A DNA stretch of 64,000 nt from Agriotes lineatus. Taxonomy: Eukaryota; Arthropoda; Insecta; Coleoptera; Elateridae. A program made the translations under genes and the position numbers. Of this stretch, positions 31,000 to 42,839 are shown piece by piece. Positions within the stretch are counted from its first letter, which is position 1, and the number at the start of each line of letters is the position of its first letter. The notes below the pieces were generated by a model that did no database searches, was not told the DNA's origin, and saw only the letters and a program-made list of their open reading frames with translations. The stretch is taken from positions 173,076,015 through 173,140,014 of the forward strand of contig OW679195.1 of the NCBI GenBank assembly GCA_940337035.1, in the 5' to 3' direction.

Positions 31000-32100
31000 A
31001 GCTTTATTTTTGATTTACCTTTTCGGCTTCCTTTGGACTTGACAATGTTTCTTGCATTGTTTTCTAAACGTTAACATAACCAGCACAACGATTGCGAGAA
31101 TTTGTAGGCCAATCAGATTGCTAATAATTGAGGCGATTTCACTAAATTGGTAAATTTCTTCTATGTCCAGTTTTGTAAAATTTGCAGCCTTGTGTTGATT
31201 CAAAATTTCCTATGTCAAACTTCGGTTTGCCTTGTTGCAATTTAACGTCATTTATAGATTTCTTGCTGTCGATTTGGATTTTGCACAATTTGAGAATCTT
31301 TATCAGGGATGGAAGCTTTATTTCTAAATATTGGTCTGACTTGCATTTGGAAAAAAATCCTTTCTTCATTTACAGGAATTGTCAACACTTCCTCTTGTGT
31401 GACTTGCTTGATGATGGAATCTTCTATAAATATCTCGAGGGCATGGCAATTTTTTGCTGGATTGCCTTCGAGAAGCCTAAAGGGTACAATTGTCTTCCAC
31501 AATGAAGTTTCTTCCAGTACCGGACATTCCTCTTTCGCGAACTGGACTTGGAAGTTTTTAAATATTTGTGTTTTGGAATTATAATTTGGTGGGTTTGAAT
31601 AATTGGATAAAGATGGTAGAAGTCTAATTTAGAGTTTACAAGAGTTACTTGCGTTCCCAAAAACGGAGAATACGTGAGATTTTTGAATTTCGGAATTTCT
31701 ATTTTACTATATGTATATTTTTTTAAAGCGATTGAGCATTTCTCGGAGTTCATAACTTGATATTATTAAATTATTTCGAGAATACTATAGCATTTTCTAT
31801 ACTGTCTATGAAAGTTATTAAAATTTGAGTGTCCAAATTTAGTTGGGAGAGTGTGCCTCGAAAAGTAATATAAGTACTGAGGTCGCTAAGAGTACTTTGA
31901 ACTGCTGTCTGGAAAGCCTTTTACGTTTTCCTTGGTTTTTATTTAATATCATTACTGTTTTATTGTAGTTAGCAATTATTTTTTCGGATAAAGAGATTGG
32001 TAAATTTGCATTCTTTAAACTATCTCTAACTATGAAAAATTGTTTCTTTAAGTTGTTTAACTGATTAATAATTACACCTAACTCTAAGTAATGCAAAAAT
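31000..32100 (-). pseudogene. degenerate env-like region of the errantivirus-like element
   Basis: Broken frames at 32096-31839, 31753-31424 and 31502-31015 lie where env is expected, after integrase and before the polypurine tract. A short basic cluster (KRKRLSR), a helical stretch before it, and a hydrophobic segment near the end (ASIISNLIGLQILAIVVLVM) followed by a basic tail fit a type I fusion glycoprotein with a C-terminal membrane anchor. Several stops and shifts separate the pieces. The identity rests mainly on position and on this anchor. Confidence 0.5.
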
Positions 32101-32149
32101 GTATGGTTACTATAAACTAATCTAGCATTTCCTAACTATATAGAAAGTA

Positions 32150-35100
32150 TAGGGTTGTCAATTATTTTAGTTTTGATATCCTCGTCTATACTATGTACTC
32201 GTAATATTTGAAGGACCAGGAATAAGGTTAGTAGCCTCATTTCGCTTAGGCTCAAATAACAAGGAAAAAATGTTAGGTTTTCTAGAAATATTTTTATAGT
32301 ATTTTCCTTTGTACGTAATCAACTTAATGTCAGTTTCTTCTCGTATTTTACCTTTTTTAAATTTGGCAATCTTTTATCTCAAAATGTTGTTTTCAAATAT
32401 GCAAACATGATCATTTAAATCAATGGAATTGGTATTATTAGTGTGTCTCTTTATAATTTCAAACGGTGTGAATTGTGTGCCACTGTGAATTGAATTATTA
32501 TTGTAACCTAATATAGCTCGTTACATAAGTTAATTTCAATTGAGATTTTTAAACAATGAAAATTGCAACTTATAGACATTTTCTAGATTTAGATTCTTAA
32601 ATTCGATACCATAGTCAGACGTTTTTGACGTAAACCATGGTGAGAGATGAAATTTATATTAAAAGATTTTTCACTATTGCTATGCCTGTGACAGAATCTA
32701 GTGGATACGCTTGACGTTGGCTATTTTAAATGTGTCTACATGAATGTGTTCTAAGGGTTTAGAAGTTGTTGGGGTAAGATTACATTTAATTACGGGGGTA
32801 TTTCAATCGTATTTGTTTTTTTAAAGATGTTTCACAATTATATATCTTGTGCCATTTTCGGTCAATAATATTTTGAAGTTAGAGACATTTTCATTTCATT
32901 TATTCCTCAGACAGGATTTGCTAGTATTCAGGTTTTTGTTTTTGTTCTTCTAAAGTTTCTACGTCTGTAAGCAACTTAGTACAGTGAATACGCTTAAAAG
33001 ATCAATTATTAAATATTTCTTGAACGGTTATAGTAAAAATTTTAGGTAATGACGAATGTTGAAAGTAAGCGGGATAGTATATTTGTTTAGGATCTTTATA
33101 CTTTTTAAGAAGTTGCAAAATGTGATATTTGAAGTTAATTTTCGGTAAGGTTGCGTAGAACCTTGAATTTTCAAAAATTAAATCTTTTCGACATTGTACG
33201 AAATCTATGTCGCCGTTTGTAATAAACAATTGATTTTTATATGTGTTTAAAGACCGTTCTGTCATGGATATAGTACAAGGAGGCTTTTTTGAGATGTATG
33301 TGCTGTTTCTAGATCACTTTCGTCGATTTGCTTTGTTGTTACAGGTTTAATTTGGATATCAGAAATTATATTCACTTTTGCATGATTTTCACCTAAGAAT
33401 TCCAGTATTTCGGAAATATTGAATTGGGTGGTGTTCGTTTATGCCTCTTGAATTATTGATCAATATCTCCTAGATTATTGTGAATAGAAAATGTGTCTAA
33501 AGGGTTAAGATTAAAATCTCGTGGATTTATTGAAAGAGCGCCTTCTGCTTGGTTGCATTTGATTTTGTATTTGATAATAAAACACTGCTGGAGCCTATGG
33601 TTTGAAACTGACCGCAAATCGTTAAAACCCCTAACCACCTAAATATTTAAAAATCGCTAAATACGTATTTCGACAGCTAAGCTGCATTTTGAATAGACTT
33701 GGAGAGAAACTAAACACGACAAAGTTGGCACAATATAAGCTCTTTACCAAAGCAGCTGCGAAAGTCGTGTTTAGCTTAGCTGTCCAAATACGTATTTAGC
33801 GATTTTTAAATATTTGTGTGGTTAGGGGTTTTTAACGATTTGTGATTGTATTTTATAATATAATCGAACTCTTCTGATTTTAAACGCTATCTAATTAAAC
33901 GTGATTTTTGTTATTTGAGTGAAAATAAGCACTGTAATGACTTTTCTGTTAGAATTACAAGTTTCGATCCAAAAGATATGGTCTAAAATATTTACAACTC
34001 CACACGATAGCAAGGAGTTCTTTTTCAATAGTCGAGTAATTTATTTCAGCTGAATTTAGCGTTCTGGATGCATACGAAAGTGGATGATTATTTTGAGAGA
34101 GTAGAGCACCCACAGCATAGTTAGTCTATTGTCAATTCAAAAGATTTGTCAAAGTCTGGGTATGCTAATACTGGTTCCGAAGTTAGTATAGTTTTACATA
34201 TATATTGAAACATCCAATAAATTCTTTTCTGTGTTCTATTTTTTATGTTTCTTAAGAAATTGCGTCATTGGCTTGGCTAGTTTATCAATATTTTGTATAT
34301 TTACGATAATACCCTAACAAACCGAGAAACGATTTAATTTCTTCTTGTGTACTTAAAATGGGCAATTTTCTGATAGTCTCTATTTTCTTTCTGTTTGGTT
34401 TGATGCCATTTGGCGTCATGACATGCTCTAAATATTCTACTTCCTTTTGCAAGAATTCACATTTATCTAACTAAACTTTTAGTTGTACTTCGCGTAATTT
34501 GGAAAGTATTAATTTTAAATTTTGAACATGTTCTTGCAAGCTTATACTAAAAATAATTGTGTTGTCCATGTAAACAATACATATTTTATTTTATAGATTA
34601 AAACTTTTTCCATTACTCTCTGAAACGTCGATGAGGCGTTTTTTAATTCGTATGGAACTCTTAAATACTCAAAATGTCCATATCCCACGTTAAACGCGAT
34701 CTTTGCAATATAAAATTCACTCATTTCTATCTGGTGAAACCCGCTAGCTAAATCAAGCGTGCTAAAATATTTGCCCCTACTTAATTTATCCAGAATATAA
34801 ATAATATTAACGAGGGTGTACCTAATGTCAATTATTTTGTTGTTAATTTTGCAATAATCTACGTCTAGTTTCCGTTTTTGTTTTCCCGATGCGTCAATTT
34901 TTTTAGTAACAATTTTTTCTTCTTGATTCATGCGATCCGTAGCTATTAGGTCTCTTATGTTAGTTTTGTCAATGTGGGTGTTTATTTTATAGCAACGATT
35001 AGTGAATGATTTGAATTTATAATTTTTTTAAGGATGGTTCAAATCGAATCGTGGATGTGGTTCGTTTAAAGTTACTGAAATTGTTTTTAAGTTAGATTTT

Positions 35101-35750
35101 GTATTTCTACGGATGCGTACCGTTTTTAGAAAAGTTAAAACTTGTGGAACGAAAAGTTTATCGATATTACATTAGTTAACTAAATTGTCTCCATTATACA
35201 CAGTAACTGGGAGATTTTTAATCAACTTATCTTCGGAATTTACCGAAAACGAAAAATTTACATCAATAGGTTGTCGAAATTTAAACGGAATTTGTACATG
35301 CCGGCGTATTAATTTTTTGTTAACTAAATCAACGATTTATTTCTATCAGATCTGCTAAGCCGGTTACTCCATCAAACTAATCGTGAAAATAAAATAGAAT
35401 GAAATCAATTTCGTGGTCGCTATGGAATTCCGACAACTCTGGTATCATTGCTTGATATCTAACATTTCTGCTCCCAATAGCTATTTTTATTACGGTGTTA
35501 GCGTGGAAAATTGTTTGAGAAATAAAAAAAATCTATTACAGATGGCTAAGAACTATCAATCATTAATTTTAATTTTGGGTTTTAAATTTCTACCTAAAGT
35601 AACGCATTATGCGAGGAGATATTTATTTCTGCTAGCTCTGTTTTTGTGTTCGGCCGTCCAAGGGAAAATGTTCAGTTCCATTGGTATCCGACTCAATGTT
35701 ATTTCCATAGTTCCATAGTATTGTTCATTATTGTAATCGTTTTCGCAAAT
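32150..35750 (-). pseudogene. pol remnant: protease edge, reverse transcriptase, RNase H, integrase
   Basis: The best-preserved piece (34931-34542) is reverse transcriptase: it starts with the basic-aromatic lead-in and has motif A as FSTLDLASGFHQIEM. Just beyond, the YxDD position reads YMDN in a shifted frame. Upstream (about 35450-35330) a protease-to-RT segment with FDGVTGLADL is readable. Downstream, broken RNase H text lies around 34150-33980. A linker frame lies at 33265-33002. Integrase remnants lie around 32640-32400, with SDYGIEFKN holding the second catalytic aspartate. Many stops are present. Confidence 0.65.
33612..33844. repeat. 233-bp hairpin MITE inside pol
   Basis: The left end gcaaatcgttaaaacccc is inverted at the right end (ggggtttttaacgatttg). 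Pairing runs on through ttaaaaatcgctaaatacgt and its complement. The left arm also has gacagctaagct, inverted as agcttagctgtc. The middle (33690-33770) pairs weakly. Confidence 0.75.
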
Positions 35751-35839
35751 TTGATAGTGATCCTCTAAAGAACAATTTTATATATAATCACAATTAGAAG
35801 TGTCAGAACTGATCCTCCTACAGCAATAGTCTTTCTTTC

Positions 35840-36578
35840 CTATATCTACCAAGTCACCCACGGCTTAGGAAAGTTTCTTTGAAAAGAAAACATTAAAACA
35901 GTATAACCACCGAGCAAAATCTCACAGGTTCTTCCTTCACCTAAAGATAAATTAAACACTATGTCATTCAAAGGTGTTTATAAAGTCATTGCTCTTGTAA
36001 TACATGTATAACATGTGAGCAAACGAAAATGAAATCAAGCTTGGCTTTGAAATATTTGTTTTATGAATAATATTTTGGTGGCACTGTAAGTCTATGTCAA
36101 ATTGGAGGTTAGCAGGTTAAGTTTTCCGACAGTTTTCACACAGACTGGTGCAAAACCTAACCTGTTAACCTCGAATTTGGCATAGACTTACAGTGCCACC
36201 AACATATTATTCATAAAACAAATATTTCAAAGCCAAGCTTGATTTCATTTTCATTTGCTCACATGTTACATTGGTGAAACAAGTCGTTCAGTGAAAACTC
36301 GCATGTCTGAGCACCAGCACTGTCTTAAGTAGGGTCTCGTTTCATCATCAGCCATCGCCGAACACCAACGCGATACCGGCCATAAAATTCTTTTCCATGA
36401 AACTTCCATTATCTGCAAATCTCCATTCTTCTTTAGCAGAAAGATTCTCGAAGCTATTGAGATTTACAAACATCCTAACAATCTCAATCGAGACGAAGGC
36501 TTTCCCCTTTCTTCTATGTGGAAAGTGCTCATTTCTAAGCCCCGCCCAACGCTACTAAACGGCGACGGCACTTGCTGA
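35840..36578 (+). pseudogene. Penelope-like element fragment, GIY-YIG nuclease end
   Basis: The piece up to 36008 ends with the family motif leading to the Cys pair (VYKVI, then C-N-T-C). The rest starts at 36267 with YIGETSRSVKTRMSEH and continues through AEHQRDTGHKILFHETSIIC and SRKILEAIEIYKHPNNLN to a stop at 36576. One in-frame stop lies near 36328. The split point is exactly filled by the palindromic MITE at 36011-36266. This is a different Penelope subfamily from the element at 3-5 kb and is 5' truncated. It sits inside the errantivirus-like element between gag and pol. Confidence 0.8.
36011..36266. mobile_element. TA-flanked palindrome with shared core, copy 3
   Basis: The outer arms start acatgtgagcaaa and run through gaaatcaagcttggctttga and aatatttgttttatgaata, with the complement at the right. 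At the centre is the same core as copies 1 and 2 (ttggtggcactgtaagt; gttagcaggtta). Removing the insert down to one TA restores the Penelope reading across C-N-T-C-Y-I-G-E-T apart from one base. Thus the whole palindrome, not just the core, is the inserted unit. Confidence 0.85.
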
Positions 36579-36690
36579 ACCACGACGCCGTTTGCCTATA
36601 AATTCTCATCTTTCCCATTCCGATCATTAAAAGAGTTTCGCCTCTGGCGTGGTTTACGTGTTGAGTTGCCGTGCTCTTTTGCTTTTCCTC

Positions 36691-36722
36691 CTGATGAATC
36701 CCCTTACGAAAGTGGGCGAAAC
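36691..36722 (+). ncRNA. hammerhead ribozyme-like motif of the second Penelope fragment
   Basis: A canonical CTGATGA core (36691-36697) is followed by an imperfect stem II (tcccc ... gtggg) and GAAACGTTC from 36718. It lies about 110 bases after the nuclease stop, the same relative place as the motif at 5138. Penelope-like elements are known to carry minimal type I hammerheads. Stem II has mismatches, so activity is uncertain. Confidence 0.6.
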
Positions 36723-37146
36723 GTTCAGTTCTTCGACCTCAATAATGATACGGTTCAATCCCGGAAATCGTTTGTTTCTTCATGACAATGTCCGTGAAAT
36801 CCTCCGAAATCATCTAGAAGTTTCAGAGTGAAAAACATCTACGTTCTCCTTATCGCATTCATTTGCGTGTAATTCTTCGAAAATAAAGTTTGATCTTTGT
36901 TGGTTAGTGTCTGAACATTTTGGAAATTGCATTGAAAGTATGGATTCCAAAACTAAGCTTTATTAAACTGTTATGTAGGAGATCTTTTTGAACGCACCTT
37001 AGGACGTCTCGATGTCGTTGACATGGGCTTCAGTTTAGGCAGTTGGTTTGGTCTAAACACATAACGAGATGGACCAAAAACTTCTCTATTAGAGGGGTAT
37101 CTTCTAGGAGGTTGTTGTTTGGGTTGAATATTTATAGGTTGATGGA

Positions 37147-38000
37147 CTATATTGGCTTTACTGATAAATTTTGGTTTTGCAAATTTTGAGGGACAAAAGC
37201 GCTGTTGAAGCTCATTCGGTTGAGAGTATGAAGCATTGTTTTGAATGTTTGTTGGATTATCGTTTCTATTACTGCCAAATTTATTTTGGAGTTATGTTTA
37301 CTGTTATAGTTGAAACTACCGTGAAGTTTTTCAAAACTTCCAAATTCATTAACGTATGCCATGGCGTCTTTTAAAGAAGCTGGCTTTTTTAAACGAATGC
37401 TATTCTTTAAAATATCTGTGCAACTTGCAATGAACGTATCAAGTGCAATTTTATCATTATGATTGATTCGGAATAATTTTTCTGGGCCATTTGGTTTAAA
37501 ATCGTTGTTTGTTCTTTGTGCAACGTTACTTCTTAGTAATAGGAGACGGCAACCAAAATTTAGTAAATGTTCATCTTTATACGCCCTATTTCTGGTTAAT
37601 TCCTGCAATAAACGGTTCAAATCTCCATCATCCGAAAAACATTGCACTGAATCGTCTTTTTAACTCGACTAAGGTATTCCTACTCTGTTACATATCATCG
37701 CTTCTGCCCTACCAATTAACTTTTCTTGAATAATTGAAAAATGTGTTGGTCAAGCTCTGGGTCTTTAAATTTATTGTAACTTGCAATTAAACTTTCGTAA
37801 CGAGTAATAAATTTATTCAAAGTATTGCTGTCGCTATCAAAAGGTTTAATAATATCTATCTTAGACTTAAAAAGGATCCAGTTTATTTGAGCCTGTATTA
37901 TTCTCACTATTAGAATAACCTGCCTCAATTTGAACAATGTCAGAACTTGTTGGATTTTCTTGAAACGTAAGGCTATTTAACTGATTTAAAAGCTCGCCAA
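37147..38000 (-). pseudogene. gag remnant of the errantivirus-like element
   Basis: Two minus-strand frames (37937-37716 and 37647-37147) are separated by a shift near 37700. They encode a helical capsid-like protein: NTLNKFITRYESLIASYNKF in the first, then RLLLLRSNVAQRT and LDTFIASCTDILKNSIRLKKP with a following basic, N-rich region. No zinc knuckle is present, which is usual for errantivirus Gag. Assignment rests on this pattern and on its place between LTR and pol. Confidence 0.6.
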
Positions 38001-38309
38001 TTTCAATCATAAATATTATTTTATCGTTAATTCTAATTATTGTTTATTTTGTAAATATTTTAAATGAACGTTTTATTCAAAAATAATCTCTTAAATGCTA
38101 CATTTCTACAATTGACTGTACAGTACCCTATTTTCCTCAATGTCCTTAAACAGAGGGTCTGGGACAGTCAATAAGGAATTTGGCCCCTACTTGGTTTGTA
38201 GACCTTCCGTGTTTCTTTTCCGATCCTTTGGTGCCCATAGAAATGCTGTTTCCGATTTCTTCGAAGGAATGGTTCAGGATCTACGCTGAGGGAGTTCAAA
38301 ATCCAAAGT

Positions 38310-38529
38310 CGCGAAAAGTTAAATGATTCAACCGGAAAACAGCTTTTTAAAAATAAACTTTATTTTGTAATTACAGGTACACGTGTAAAGCACAAACCAT
38401 CTGTTACGAACTAGCAAAGTATAAATCTAAAGTTTTACATAATCCGCAATGTGGCAATGAGATAGCAAGGCGCTCGGATGTGCCTTATCGGCGTGGTGTT
38501 GTGTTCTTGATAATCAGGTGCATGTAACT
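38310..38529 (-). repeat. 5' LTR of the errantivirus-like element
   Basis: Read on the minus strand, it starts AGTTACATGCACC at 38529 and contains aataaagtttatttt near 38355, a polyadenylation signal. Its inner part matches the solo fragment at 20460-20650. The end toward gag is not sharply defined. Confidence 0.6.
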
Positions 38530-38885
38530 CAGGTCGACAATATTTTCACTCAGTCTGCCACGTAGTGTTAATCTGGCGTGAGTGGTTTCTTCTTTGTGGC
38601 CTTATTCAAGCGTCTGCAGGGATACGTAAGTAAGTTTGTCGAATGTTGTGATGGCTGTTAATAAGAGTATCTGTGAAATGTTGTTTTCTTACACGGGAAA
38701 ATGGGCGCTGGGACTGTTATAATGTTTGGTAAAGCTTTTAAAGACAAAATCGTAGTCGTACGAGTGGTATCCGTATTTCAAACGAAGTGAAATGTCAGTT
38801 GACTAAGAAAGATTTGACCGAACTTCAGCAAACCGAAATGATGAAAGATTTGAGAAAGTTCGTACAATGCAATCAATGAAGGTCG

Positions 38886-39515
38886 TCACAGATGATATTT
38901 CTGAAGTGAATGGTTTGTGTGTACGTCTGAGTGAATATTATTTGCCAATTTGAAAGAGATTTCGACAAAATTCGTGCCTCGTTTCCTGACAGACGTTGAC
39001 AGTGTGGTGAATTCCGTGTTTTGATATCCCCTCGTATAAATAATTTTTGTTATTTTCCCATAGAAGTTATCATCTATAATCTTGATTATATTCCGCAAAT
39101 CCTTTATTAGTAAGTCTACATTTTCGCAAAGCTGTTTATTTGATTGATTAAAATTTAAAAGAAATGATAATTTCGTAAATTACTGTTAAATGCATCTATT
39201 ATTATGGTAATGTTTTGTTGGGGAATGTCCACTAGTGATAGATGGATGCATTTTGTCGTTAAATTCTCTTTTTTTAATTTTTCTTTCCTTATATACACAT
39301 TTATAGTCTACATCTGAGACATTTCTATTACAGTTTTGTCCAGTTTCATCAAAATTGTTTCCGGTTTCATCTAAGTAATGCGATAACGATGCGCCCACTT
39401 TTGCATTTGTACTTAAGGCTGGCGTTTGGCTTATGTTGAAATAATAGGGACAGATTGATACATAGGAATCACTTATCGATTCACACGCGTCGTATGAAGT
39501 TAAACAAGACTTCAT
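38886..39515 (-). pseudogene. unidentified minus-strand coding remnant, possibly env-like
   Basis: Frames 39515-39186 and 39098-38886 have Ser/Cys/Asn-rich text (SCLTSYDACESISDSY) with N-x-S/T sites, then a basic cluster (KERKIKKRE), then a helical stretch. This could be a piece of a second retroviral-type envelope lying outside the 38529 LTR edge, but no diagnostic motif is present. From 39516 to 40320 nothing is recognised. Confidence 0.25.
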
Positions 39516-40321
39516 TTCAAAGACAAATGTTGGCTGATTATCGTAAGCTATTTTATAAATGGTAACAGATTCTCTTGGGCTGTAAAATTGTATTTAAAAT
39601 ATCGACGCTTTTGTAGGCATTTTTCATTTGTATTTCTGTCATCCAACAGTAAAATTTACTTGTGTAAAATAGAAAACAGAAACTGTAAAATAGCTTACAG
39701 GAAGATACGACGTTTGATCTTTCATTTAAGACCTCATTGAACTATTTCTGACGTTTAATTTTTGATTCCTAAATAAATTCAAGCTGTTGTCATTTAGTGC
39801 GAATATTACAACGCCAAATGTCGGTTATCGGTGCTGTTTTTGCAGACACCTGATAAATTTCCACACAAATAGCCTATAAATAGTTTAGGCATTGTAAGGC
39901 AGATGTCGTGTTGTCGTTACAAAACCAAGGTTGTGAACATGGCACGAACTGCGGTAAATATAAACTTTGCAATGCAGTCAGAAATGCGAAATTTACAATA
40001 CGGTAAATCGCGAATACGATCGACAGTAGATGATTATTATTAGAGCCCGGATTGCTAGCTGTTTTGCTATACGTAATAATTAATAGCTGAACCGAAACGT
40101 TTAGAACGAAATATGAATTATAAAGAAAACGATTGTTGAAGAATATTTATTTTTAGGTTGAAAAAGAATGTTTTTCCGCAACCGTCTTAAAAGTCATTAC
40201 TACTAAAATCTGTCATTAACGTAGACGTTTTTCTTACTTTTATAAGAGTTATATTATAGAGTTGTTGGGAACCAATTTGCTTTACATTGTCACAAACTCA
40301 CAGTCTTATACAAATATTATA

Positions 40322-40608
40322 CAGTGTGGTACAAAAGTCTGGAACACCTGAAATTGCAAAATTAAAAAGCATTGTAAGTTTGCTATCTTTTGAAATACTT
40401 TAGAACTATGTACAGTGGCGTACGTCAGCAGGGTCAATTGGGGCAATTTTTGTAAATGATAACCCGTATTTTTTGTTCGAGGAAGTGGAAGAGCACATCG
40501 TTTTGAGTATTGTAGTATAAAAGTTTTATGAAGTTGCATAAAGACATTTCGAGAAAAATGCAAATAAAGCAAGATATTTCAGGTGCTCCAGACTTTTTTA
40601 CGACACTG
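40322..40608. mobile_element. Tc1/mariner-type MITE
   Basis: TA at 40320-40321 and 40609-40610 flank inverted ends cagtgtggtacaaaagtctg and its complement (with atttcaggtg further in). It is 287 bp. The minus-strand open frames inside have no transposase motif. Confidence 0.75.
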
Positions 40609-41635
40609 TATAGTCGTACAATGTGCAGCATTATGGAAACGATAATGAAGATTATTAAACAAAAAACAAAATCATTTTTAACCTGACTTGGTCAGCTGCT
40701 GTACGCGTTAATCGTTACTTTTGATTGTTTAGTTACAAAATCGTATTTTTTAAATAAATAAAATATTTTATAATATTAAATTTAATAAAAATTGCTATTC
40801 GTTTCTAACTTTGATACGGCCCTGTCGCTGGACTCGCGCCTCTAAGAAGCATTATTTTATCCATGTTTTATAAGAACCACATAAATAGTTTAATTATCGC
40901 GTTCAACACAAAACTGTTGAATGTAGATATGTAATGTATAAATAATTTTTTTTAAAGATAATTTGTTTGATAGTATCTTGTAATGATTAAATAATTTATC
41001 ACAAAGTGGTCATCTCATTTCCAATGTGTTAATATTTGAATAATAATTTACTGTTGAACTAATTTTAGTGACTATTTCCCGCATCTCCTATTACCAATCA
41101 AACGCCATAATTTTCCAAAATTCAAGCAATCACGTGTTTTTATGGTGGCAAAACATCAAAATGTTTCCTTAGGATTTTATCAGTTTCTTTTACCACTTGT
41201 ATCCATGGAAACCACCAAATATGTTGTTTTAAGCAAGGTGGCATTTGAAAAACGTCATTAAACTGTCATTGTGAATCAGTATATAAATGTCATATTTATT
41301 GTATACTGAACTGTATAATGAACCCATATTTGGGAAATACTCCACAAAATGTTTCAGGCTCATGATTTTGCTCGGAACATGTTTTACTCAAGGTTTGTTG
41401 TTTTTTGGCAATGCCCTCAACAAAATAATTTCGACAAATTTCCTCACCTATCAAGTTAGTTTGTCTTGTAACATTGCCAAAACAAGAAACTTTCGTAAAA
41501 CATTTATACAGGCAAAGTCATTTGCCCTTAATACATTATTACTGATAAAAATTTAGCCATTAAAATAAGTGCATTTTGGCTTAAATAGCATGAATCTGTG
41601 AAGTATATAGATGGTTGAAGAAAGAGAAATTATAA

Positions 41636-41706
41636 CCCTGTATAGTGTATTTGCTAGGATACCTGACTCTCGTTCAGGAGACCCGTGTTCATTCCCGCTA
41701 CCGAAA
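41636..41706 (+). ncRNA. tRNA-Glu(CTC)-like pseudogene or SINE head
   Basis: The anticodon arm is perfect (cctga, loop ctctcgt, tcagg) with anticodon CTC, for glutamate. The T arm is damaged (cccgtgttcattcccg) and the acceptor ends do not pair. A T run follows (agctttttt), a polymerase III terminator. It is probably a tRNA pseudogene or a young tRNA-derived SINE, not a working gene. Confidence 0.55.
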
Positions 41707-41820
41707 GCTTTTTTAAAATTGAATTGTAGTTTATATCTTCACGTACAATTATTACAAATAAATATGTTATTATTACAAATAATAATGTAACAGATTAGTT
41801 TTTAACGTAATACGTATGTA

Positions 41821-42054
41821 CAGTCGTGTGCAAATAAATCTGGGACAGTGTTTTTTTCACATGCAGATTCAGTTAAGAATTGAAGAATATCTCCATGGAT
41901 TTCCTGCTATCAGAAAGAGTTACATTAAACTTTAACAGGTACTGAAACCCGTAACTCTCTCTGATAAGAGGAAATCCATGGAAATATTCTTCAAATTCTT
42001 AACTGAATCTGCATGTGAAAAAAACACTGTCCCAGATTTATTTGCACACGACTG
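41821..42054. mobile_element. 234-bp palindromic Tc1/mariner MITE
   Basis: TA flanks (41819-41820, 42055-42056) and ends cagtcgtgtgcaaataaatc, inverted at the right as gatttatttgcacacgactg. The arms pair for about 110 bases each, with a short unpaired centre near 41940. Confidence 0.85.
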
Positions 42055-42709
42055 TACTTTCTTGCTTAATTTACTACAGACTAGCAAGATGACCGTTTTT
42101 CGTACGGACTACAAATGTTTGCGTTTTCTTTTAAATCTTAAACGAATTCTGGAGTGCCTCCCACCTCACTCCTTACTCAATATGCTAAACTATCAAAGGC
42201 AGCAAAAAATATTGTAGGTAGAAAGGAAAATATCCTTAAAAAAAAGTTCTTAGCTCTTTTATGCTTCACGTATCGCCTTGGAAATGTGTATGTAATTGTC
42301 GTTCCCCTTGTTTAGATATATTTTTAATATAACGATGAAATAAAATCAAAAATATATGTACTTATTAAATGTTGTTTGTATTCATATATTTTTCCCGCTG
42401 CTGATCATGTAAGTCAGTGATACAGCCTTAGTAACAAAACGTGTAAGTTGGTGATTATATTTGTTTGCTGCTTTTCTTGACAACGGAACTTAATATTATT
42501 ATTAAGTTCCTAGGATAATAAAATTAGCAAAGCAAGATGTAAATTTAGACGTTTTGTTTATAAATTGCAAGTGTTTATTTGACATGTGACACTCACAGGT
42601 AACACGACTCACGAAAACTAATCCTGGTGACAGGTGACAAACCAAACGATTTTTTCAAAGTTCTAGGGAAATTTCGATAAGCAGCGGGAAAAATATAATG
42701 AGATAACTC

Positions 42710-42808
42710 GGAATGTATCGCCTATTAACATTTTCGGCAGGCAACAAGCCGCGACTTCGTCTTGGCTTGTACTTGTCTACCTCAAATGTTAATAGGTCCT
42801 TACATTCC
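42710..42808. repeat. hairpin
   Basis: The arms ggaatgtatcgcctattaac and gttaataggtccttacattc pair with two mismatches around a GC-richer loop. A second small hairpin, ggaacttaat/attaagttcc, lies at 42484-42511. Confidence 0.55.
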
Positions 42809-42839
42809 TTGTTACTTAAATAGCTAATAGCAGGATATC

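Larger units (their letters stand above)
30945..38529 (-). mobile_element. errantivirus-like Ty3/gypsy endogenous element, heavily decayed
   Basis: On the minus strand the order is LTR (about 38529-38310), gag (38000-37147), pol (about 35750-32150), env-like (32100-31000), polypurine tract and LTR edge. This gene order with a third, envelope-like frame is characteristic of insect errantiviruses. All frames are broken by stops and shifts. It is interrupted by a hairpin MITE (33612-33844) and a Penelope fragment (about 35840-36900) that itself holds a palindromic MITE. It cannot produce particles. Confidence 0.75.
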
